The position numbers were made by a program, and so were the translations under genes. DNA of 64,000 nucleotides from assembly GCF_000308595.1 (NCBI RefSeq), contig NZ_BAGA01000185.1, positions 54,611-118,610 of the forward strand. The letters run 5' to 3'. Origin of the DNA: Nocardia higoensis NBRC 100133. GTDB lineage: Bacteria > Actinomycetota > Actinomycetes > Mycobacteriales > Mycobacteriaceae. This document shows positions 18,001 to 27,000 of the stretch, in pieces; the first letter of the stretch is position 1, and each line of letters starts with the position of its first letter. The notes under the pieces were generated by a model. That model was not told the DNA's origin, did no database searches, and was given only the letters and a program-made list of their open reading frames with translations.

Positions 18001-21000
18001 GCATCTGGCGTCGCCGAGCTTCGACGTGTCGGTGGGCGAGTTCCTCTCCGCACTGTGCAACGGCGCCACCCTGGTCATCGCCCCCAGCGATGTCTACGGC
18101 GGCGACGAACTCGCTGCCCTGCTCGAGCGCGAGGAAGTCGGCCACGTGTGCATCACGCCTTCGGCGCTGTCCACCATCGACCACACCCGGTGGCCGCTGC
18201 CGAATGTGCGGAGTCTGGTGGTGGGTGGCGAGAACTACGGCACCGATCTGATCGAACGCTGGAGCAGCGGGCGTCGGTTCTGCAATTCCTACGGTCCGAC
18301 TGAGGCCACCATCATGACGAACCAGAGCCATCCGTTGACGCCGGATGATCTGGTGACGATCGGTGGTCCGATTCGCGGGGTGGCGGAGTGGGTGCTGGAT
18401 CAGCGGTTGCAGCCGGTGCCGGTGGGGGTGGCGGGGGAGTTGTATGTGGCCGGTGATGTGCTGGCGCGGGGGTATCACGGTCGTCCGGCGCTGACTGCCG
18501 AGCGTTTCGTGGCGTGTCCGTGGCTGGCGGGAGCTCGGATGTATCGAACCGGGGATATGGCTCGGTGGACCGCGGACGGGGCCGTCGAGTACCTGGGCCG
18601 GTCGGATTTCCAGGTGAAGATCCGCGGTCAGCGGGTCGAGCTGGGGGAGATCGATGCGCGGCTGGCGGAGCACGATTCGGTCGCTTTCGCGGTCACGGTC
18701 GGCCACCGTGGTGGTTCGGGGTCGGTGTCTCTGGTGTCCTACGTCGTCGCGGAACCGGGTTGTTCGGCCGATCCCCTCGTGCTGAGCGAGTACCTGTCGG
18801 CTCGGCTGCCGTCGTCCATGGTGCCCGCGTCGATCATGGTGCTGGATCGTGTGCCGTTGACGCCGGTGGGCAAGCTGGATCGCAAGGCCTTGCCGGAGCC
18901 GGTGTTCGCCGATGCGAAGGCGTTCCGTGCGCCGGAGACGCCGATGGAGCGCACGATCGCCGAGGCGTTCGCCGATGTCCTCGGTGTCGAGCAGGTCGGC
19001 GCGGACGACTCGTTCTTCGCGCTCGGTGGCGACAGCATCATGTCGATCCAGTTGGTGACCAGGGCCAAAGCCTCCGGTGTGGTGTTCTCGGCGCGGGATG
19101 TGTTCGAGTGCAAGACGGTGGCGGGACTGGCTCGGGTCGCTGTGCGTGCCGACAGTTCGCCGTCGGCTTCGCTTCCGGCGGAGTTGCCCGGAGGGGGCGT
19201 GGGACCGATCCCGCTGACGCCCGTCCTGCGCGAATTCGTCGAGCGCGCGAACGGGGCGATCGAGCGCAACTCGCAAGCCGTGATGCTGGACCTCCCGGCG
19301 GGAACGACCCGGCAAGCACTCGCAGGCACGGTACAGGCGGTGCTCGATCGACACGACATGCTACGGACCCGGCTGCACCGGACGTCCGACGGTGACTGGA
19401 CGTGGGAGGCGTTGCCGGTCGGGACGATCCGAGCCGACGACGTCGTACGCCGGGTGGCGACGACGCGACATCCGGGCGGTACCGAGTTCCGCGCGTCGGT
19501 GGCCGCGGAGATGGAAACGGCCGCCGACCGGCTCGACCCGGAGGCCGGGCTCGTGGTCCAGGCGGTCTGGTTCGATCCGGCGGACGCGGCCGAGCGCGGC
19601 CGGATCCTGCTGCTCGTCCATCGCTCGGCGATCGACGAGACCTCCTGGGGAATACTCGTTTCCGACCTCGCGGCCGCGTGGGCCCGAATCGAGTCCGGTG
19701 CGCCACCCGCCGCGGCCCCGGCCGGGACATCGATGCGCAGCTGGGCGCACGGACTACTCCGGGCGGCCCAGCTCCCGGAACGGGTGGCCGAGTTCGACAT
19801 GTGGACGGCGATCGCCCACGGAGACGACCCGGTCATCGGGCGGCGGCGCCTCGACCCCGCGATCGACGTGGCTGCGACCGGCTGCCGGTTCGAGATAGAC
19901 GTGCCCCCCGCCGACGCCGAGGCGTTGTCGACCGATGTGCCCGCGGCATTCCACGGCGATGTCCGCGACATCCTGCTGACCGCGCTGGCGGTGGCGGTGA
20001 CGAAGTGGCGGCGTGTGCACACCCCCGACGGCGCGCGCACCGATCTGCTGGTCGGCCTTCGAGGGCACGGCCGCGCGGCAACCGTCGTCCCCGGGGCGGA
20101 CATCGCCGAGACGGTCGGCTGGTTCTCCACGAGTTTCCCGCTGCGCCTGGACCTTTCCGGGATCGATCTCGACGATGCGGGTGCGGGCGGTCCCGCCCTC
20201 GGTGCGGCGGTCAAGTCCGTCAAGGAGCAGTTGCGCGCTGTCCCCGACCACGGGATCGGCTACGGCCTGCTGCGGTACCTCAACGACGACACCGGCCCCG
20301 CGCTCGGGAGCACGCCGGAGCCGCAGATTCGTTTCGGCTACACCGACCCGGTGTCCGTGGAACCCGCCGAAGGCGTCGCGGCCGGATGGATGCCGGTGCA
20401 GGGCGATCCGGGAGATGCCCGGTGCATCGACATCAGCAACCCCGGCATGCCCCTGCCCGCGGTGCTCGACATCGATGCCCGCGTCGTCGACGCCGGTGGG
20501 CCGCCACGGTTGCGTGCGATCTGGTCGTATCCGGCCGGTGTGCTCGACGCCGATGAGGTGCGCGAGATGGCGCGGTCGTGGCGCGAGGTGCTGACCGCGC
20601 TGGTGCGCGGTACCCGCCGTCCGGGCCTCGGCGGACGGACGCCCTCGGATCTGGATCTGGTCCGGCTGTCCCAGAACGAGATCGAACGACTCGAGGACCG
20701 GTATCCGGCCGCGAGTGACATCTGGCCGCTGACCCCGTTGCAGGAGGGGCTGCTGTTCCACGCGCTGGTGTCCGAGGACTCGGTGGACGCCTATGTGGTG
20801 CAGCTGGTCCTCGACCTGCGCGGGCAGGTCGATCCGGATCGGCTGCGTCGCGCCGGACAGACGCTGCTCGAGCGGCATGCGAATCTGCGTGCCGCGTTCG
20901 TCACCGATGTCGGCCCCGTGCAGGTGGTCGAGGAGGGTATCGAGGCGCCCTGGTCAAAGGCCGATCTCTCCGGGCTCGGCGAGGACGCACGCGATCGTGA

Positions 21001-24000
21001 GTGGGAGCTGCTGCTCGCCGCGGACCGTGCCTCGCGGTTCGACCCGGCTCGCGCGCCGCTGCTGCGCTGGATGCTCGTCACCCTGGAGGCCAGCCGGTAC
21101 CGGCTGGTCCTGACCAACCATCATCTGCTGCTCGACGGCTGGTCGGCGCCGTTGCTGGTGCGGGAACTGCTGACGCTCTACGCCACCGACGGTGACGCCA
21201 CCGTGCTGCCCGCTGTGCACCCCTATCGCGACTTCTTGCGCTGGATGGTGGAGCAGGACAGGGCGGCTTCGCTGGCGGCCTGGGCCCGCGCGTTCGACGG
21301 CGCCGAACAGCCCACCCAGGTGGCGCCGCCCGACCCCCGTCGCCGGTACACCCGGTCGCGTGAGGTGCACGGCGAGCTGACCGAGGACCGGACCGAGGCA
21401 CTGCAGGAGTTCGCCAGGACCCGTGGAATCACGCTGAATACGGTGATCCAGACGGCATGGGCGACCGTGCTCGCCGCGTTGACCGCCCGCGACGACGTGA
21501 CCTTCGGTGCCACGGTCTCCGGACGTCCGCCACAGGTCCCCGGCGTCGAAGAGATGATCGGACTGTTCATCGCCACCGTGCCGGTGCGTGTCCGTCTCGA
21601 TATCACCGAAAGCCTCGGTCAGTTGCTCGACCGCGTCCAGGCCGAGCAGGCCGCGCTGCTCGGCCACCACCACGTGGGCCTGACCGATATCGAGCACGCG
21701 GCCGGGCCGGGGACGGTCTTCGACACGATGACCGTGTTCGAGTCCTATCCGGTCGATCGGGAAGCACTGGCCTCGCAGATCGATATCGCGGGTCTGCGGC
21801 TGGTCGATGTCACCGGCATCGATGCCGCGCACTACCCACTGGGCGTGGTCGCGCATGTCGACACCCGGCTGCGCCTGCGCATCACCTACCTGCCGGAACT
21901 CTTCGACCAGGACACGATGCAGACGATCCTGGGGAAGGTGCTGACCGTCATCGGTGTCGTGGCCGTCCAGCCGGATCTGCCCCTGGCCGCACTGAACCTG
22001 CTCTCGCCTGCCGAATACCGGGAACTGACCTCGGTGACAGGGGATCCGGCAGTGCCGGAACGCGTGCTGCCGGACTTGCTGGCGGCGACGGTGGCCGAGG
22101 ATCCGGAAGCGGTGGCGGTCGCGTGCGAGGAGCGCCGGTGGACCTACGGCGAGCTCGACGCGGAGTCGAATCGGCTGGCGCGAGTGCTGATCGGTCGAGG
22201 CGTGGGGCCGGAGACGTGCGTGGCGGTGGGGATGGCCCGGTCGGTCGAGTCGGTTCTGGCGGTATGGGCGGTGACCAAGTCGGGGGCAGCGTTCGTCCCG
22301 GTGGACCCGCAGTATCCGGCCGACCGGGTCGGGCACATGCTCGCCGATTCCGCTGTCACGGTGGGAATCACCCTGTCGCAGTGGCGTGATCAGCTGCCCG
22401 GATCCGTGCGCTGGCTGGTTCTCGACGACCCGGCGCTCGAGGCCGAAATCGCGGGCTCGCCCGCGGGGCCGGTGACCGACGCGGAGCGGCTCACGCCGTT
22501 GCGCGTCGACCAGGCGGCGTACATCATCTACACCTCCGGCTCGACGGGGGTGCCCAAGGGCGTCGTGGTCACCCATCGCGGGCTGGCGAATCTCGTGACA
22601 GAACAGTGTGCGCGGTTCGGCGTCGGGCCCGGCACACGGGTGTCGCATGTGGCCTCACCGAGTTTCGACGCGGCGATCCTGGAATATCTGTGGGCGTTCG
22701 CCTCCGGCGCACAGCTGGTGATCGTGCCGCCCACGGTGTACGGCGGGGCCGAACTCGCCCGAATCCTGTCGCTGCAGAAGGTGACCCATGCCGCGCTGAC
22801 GCCCGCGGCGCTGGGGACGCTCGATCCGGCCGGGCTCGACGACCTCGGGACCGTGGTCGTCGGTGGTGAGGCGCCGACGCCGGACCTGGTGTCGCGCTGG
22901 GCGCCGGGGCGGCGACTGTTCAACACCTACGGCCCCGCCGAGGCCACGATCCAGACCGATGCGGGCACACCGATGGTCGCGGGCGAAGCGGTGACGATCG
23001 GCGGGCCGATCCGCGGGGTCGGTGAGGTCGTCCTCGACCCGTGGTTGCGGCCGGTGCCGGTCGGGTTCGTGGGCGAGCTGTATCTGACGGGCCCGGGACT
23101 GGCCCGCGGCTATCGCAATCAGGGCGCATTGACGGCGTCGCGGTTCGTCGCGAACCCCTTCGCCGAACCCGGGCAGCGCATGTACCGGACCGGAGACATG
23201 GTGCGCTGGTCGCGGTCACCGGACGGGCGGCTGGCACTGGACTATGTCGGCCGCGCCGATCTGCAGGTCAAGGTTCGTGGCTTCCGCATCGAGCTCGGCG
23301 AGGTCGAGTCCGCGTTGCGGGCCTGCCCGGGCGTGCGGCACGCGGCCGCGAAGGTGCAGCGGGGCGACAGCACCGGTGACCGGTTGATCGGATACGTGGT
23401 GCCCGAGCCGGGCGCGGGCACCGATCCGGCCGCGGTTCTCGCGCACCTCGGGCAACGGCTGGCTCCGCAGATGGTGCCCGCGACCGTGGTGGTCCTCGAG
23501 GCGTTGCCGGTGACGCCGAACGGCAAGCTCGATCGCGCCGCGCTGCCCGAGCCCGATTTCAGTTCGGGCCGAACCGAGTTCCGCGCCCCGGCCACCGAGG
23601 TGGAGAAGGTACTGGCGGGACTGTTCGCCGAGGTACTCGGTCTGGACGAGGTGGGCGTGGATGATTCGTTCTTCGCGCTCGGTGGCGACAGCATCATGTC
23701 GATCCAGTTGGTGACCAGAGCCAAGGCCGCCGGTGTGGTGCTCTCGGCGCGGGAGGTGTTCGAGTGCAGGACGGTGGCCGGACTGGCTCGGGTCGCCGAG
23801 CGTGCGGAGAATTCCTCGGCGGCTTCGCTTCCGGCCGAGTTGCCCGGTGGGGGCGTGGGACCGATCCCGCTGACGCCGATCATGTGCTGGATGTTCGAGC
23901 GCGGCGATTTCGACCGCTTCTGCCAATGGGTGCTGCTGACGCTGCCCGTCGGCATCGACACCGCCGGTATCGCGGGCACCGTCCAAGCGGTGATCGATCA

Positions 24001-27000
24001 CCACGACATGCTGCGAGCCCGGATTCATCCCGACCCCGCGCACCCCTCGGGGTGGGCATTGCAGGTGCAGCCGGTCGCGGCGTCGGCGGCCGCATCGATC
24101 CGGCGGGTGCCGGTCGATGTCGCCACGGACAGCCGTTCCTTCGCCACGATCGTCGAAGCCGAGGCGAACGCGGCCGCCGAGCGCCTCGACCCCGCCGCGG
24201 GGAGAATGCTGCAACTGGTCTGGTTCGACCGTGCCGGGCAGCCGGGCCGGTTGCTCGTCGTCGCACACCATCTGGTGGTCGACGGTGTGTCGTGGCGGAT
24301 CCTCGTCCCCGACCTCGCCGCCGCGTGGGCCGAGGTGAGTGCCGGGCGCAGGCCGCGGCTCGCGCCCGTCGGCACCTCGATGCGTCGCTGGGCGCACGCG
24401 CTGCGTACGGCGGCGGCGGACATCGACGAGTACGAGTGGTGGCGGTCGATGCTCGGCGGCGACGATCCGCCGCTCGGCACCCGCCCGCTCGACCCGGCCG
24501 TGGACGTGCAGGCGAGCGCCGTGACCGCCGAGGTCACGCTGCCCGCCGAGGTGACCCGCGCGGTGCTCACCACGCTGCCACGGGCCTTCCACGGCAATGT
24601 CGACGACGCCATGATCGCCGGCCTCGCGCTGGCGCTGGTCCGCCGGCAGCGCGGGCACGGCCACGCCGTCACCGGGACGCTGCTCACGCTCGAGAGCCAC
24701 GGCCGCCACGACGAGGTGCTTCCCGGTGCCGACCTCACCCGGACGGTGGGCTGGTTCACCACCACCTATCCGGTGCGGCTCGATCTGTCCGGGATCGATA
24801 TCGACGAAGCGTTCGAGGGTGGCCCCGCCGCCGGTGCGGCCGTCAAATCGGTCAAGGAACAACTCCGCCGGATACCCCGCCACGGGATCGGTTACGGGCT
24901 GATGCGCTATCTCGCACCGGACGCCGCGCGCATCGCGAGCGCCCTGCCCGACCCGCAGGTGAGCTTCAACTACCTCGGCCGGTTCGACACGCTTCCCGCG
25001 TCGTTGCGTGATATCGGCTGGATGCCCGCGGGCGGCGACTTCGGCGCGGGCGGCGCGCAGAACCCCACCGCACCCGTGGCGGCCGCGCTGGGCATCAACG
25101 CGGTCGTGGTCGACACTCCGGATGGCCCCGTGCTCACCGCCGCCTGGGACTATCCGACCGGCGTGTTCACCTCCGCGGAGGTCGCCGAACTCATGGCGTC
25201 GTGGCGCGCCGCGATGAGCGCGCTGGCCACCCACGCCGGTCGGCCCGGCGCCGGTGGGCTGACCCCGTCCGACCTCGGCCTCGTCGACCTCGAGCAGGCC
25301 GCGATCGACCGGTTCGAGAACCGGTATCCGGGCCTGGAGGACATCTGGCCGCTCACGCCGTTGCAGGCGGGTCTGCTGTTCCATGCCGAGCTCGCCGCGG
25401 ACAGCCGCGCCGCCGGCCCCGATGCCGAGCTCGATCCGTACACGGTGCAACTCGCTGTCGATCTCGGCGGTCGGGTCGACCCGGACCGGCTGCACCGGGC
25501 CGCACGGGCACTGGTCGGGCGGCACCAGAACCTGCGCACCGCGTTCGTGCGCGACACCGCCGGGAACCCGGTCCAGGTGGTGCGACGGCAGGTCGACGTG
25601 CCGTTCACCCGGGCCGACCTGACCGAACGGGACGACGCCGCGACCGCGCTCGAAGAACTCATGGACGCCGACCGCCGCGCCGGTTTCGACGTGACCGCCG
25701 CTCCGCTGCTCCGGCTGGTCCTGATCCGGACCGCGCCGGCGCGGCATCGGCTGCTGGTGAGCATGCACCACATCCTGATCGACGGGTGGTCCACTCCGCT
25801 GCTGATCCGCGAACTGCTGACGCTCTACGCGAGCGACAGCGATCCGGCATCCCTCGCCTCGGTGCGTCCCTACCGCGATTACCTGGCATGGCTCGGTGAA
25901 CAGGACCAGGGGGCCGGGGAGACCGCGTGGGCGCGGGCGCTCGACGGCGTGACCGAGCCGACCCTGCTGGCGCCCGAAGCCCGCGGGCGCAGGCTCACCG
26001 CCGCCGCACAGGAGCTCGACTCGCCATTGAGCGAGGAGCGCACCGCGGCGCTGGTGGCGACGGCCCACCGGGCGGAGACCACCCTCAACACCCTCGTCCA
26101 GACGGCGTGGGGGATCGTGCTCGCCACCGAGACCGCCCGCGAGGACGTGGTCTTCGGCGCCACCGTCTCCGGACGGCCGCCGCAGATCAGCGGCATCGAG
26201 TCGATGATCGGGCTGTTCGTGAACACCGTGCCCGTCCGGATCCGGCTCGACCAGCGGGAGAGCCTCGACCAACTCGTGCGACGTGTCCAGGCCGAGCAGA
26301 CCGCGTTGTTCGACCATCAGCACATCGGACTCAGCCGGATCGACGAGGTCGCCGGGCCGGGCGCGATGTTCGACACCGTGACCGTCTTCGAGTCCTACCC
26401 GGTGGACCGGGCCGGGCTGTCCGAGAACACCGACATCGCGGGCATGCGTGTCCTCGATGTGCGCGGGCGCGACGCCGCGCACTATCCGCTCGGCGTGATC
26501 GTGCACCAGGACACCCGGCTGCACCTGATCTTCAAGTACCTGCCCGATCTGTTCACCGCGCAGCGGATCGGCGCCATCTCCGAGCGGGTTCTGCGCGTCC
26601 TCGACGCCATGGCCGAGGACATCGAGCGTCCCCTCGGACAGCTGCGCCTGTTGTCTCCCGCGGAGCAGAGCACACTGGTGCCCGTTCGTGGCGCTCCCGG
26701 CGTTCCGACAGCGGTATTGCCTCAGGTGCTGACGGCAGCGATGACGCCGGAGACGGAAGCGCTGGCCTGCGGTGACGTGCGGTTGTCCTACCGGGAACTC
26801 GACGAGACCTCCAATCGGTGGGCGCGGGTGCTCATCGCCGCGGGGGCAGGCCCGGAAACGTTCGTGGCCGTTGCGTTGCCGCGCTCCGCCGAAGCCGTCA
26901 TCGCCGTGTGGGCGGTCGCCAAGACCGGCGCCGCGTTCGTGCCGATCGACCCGGCCCATCCCCGGGAGCGGATCGCACGCATCCTCACCGACTCCGGCGC

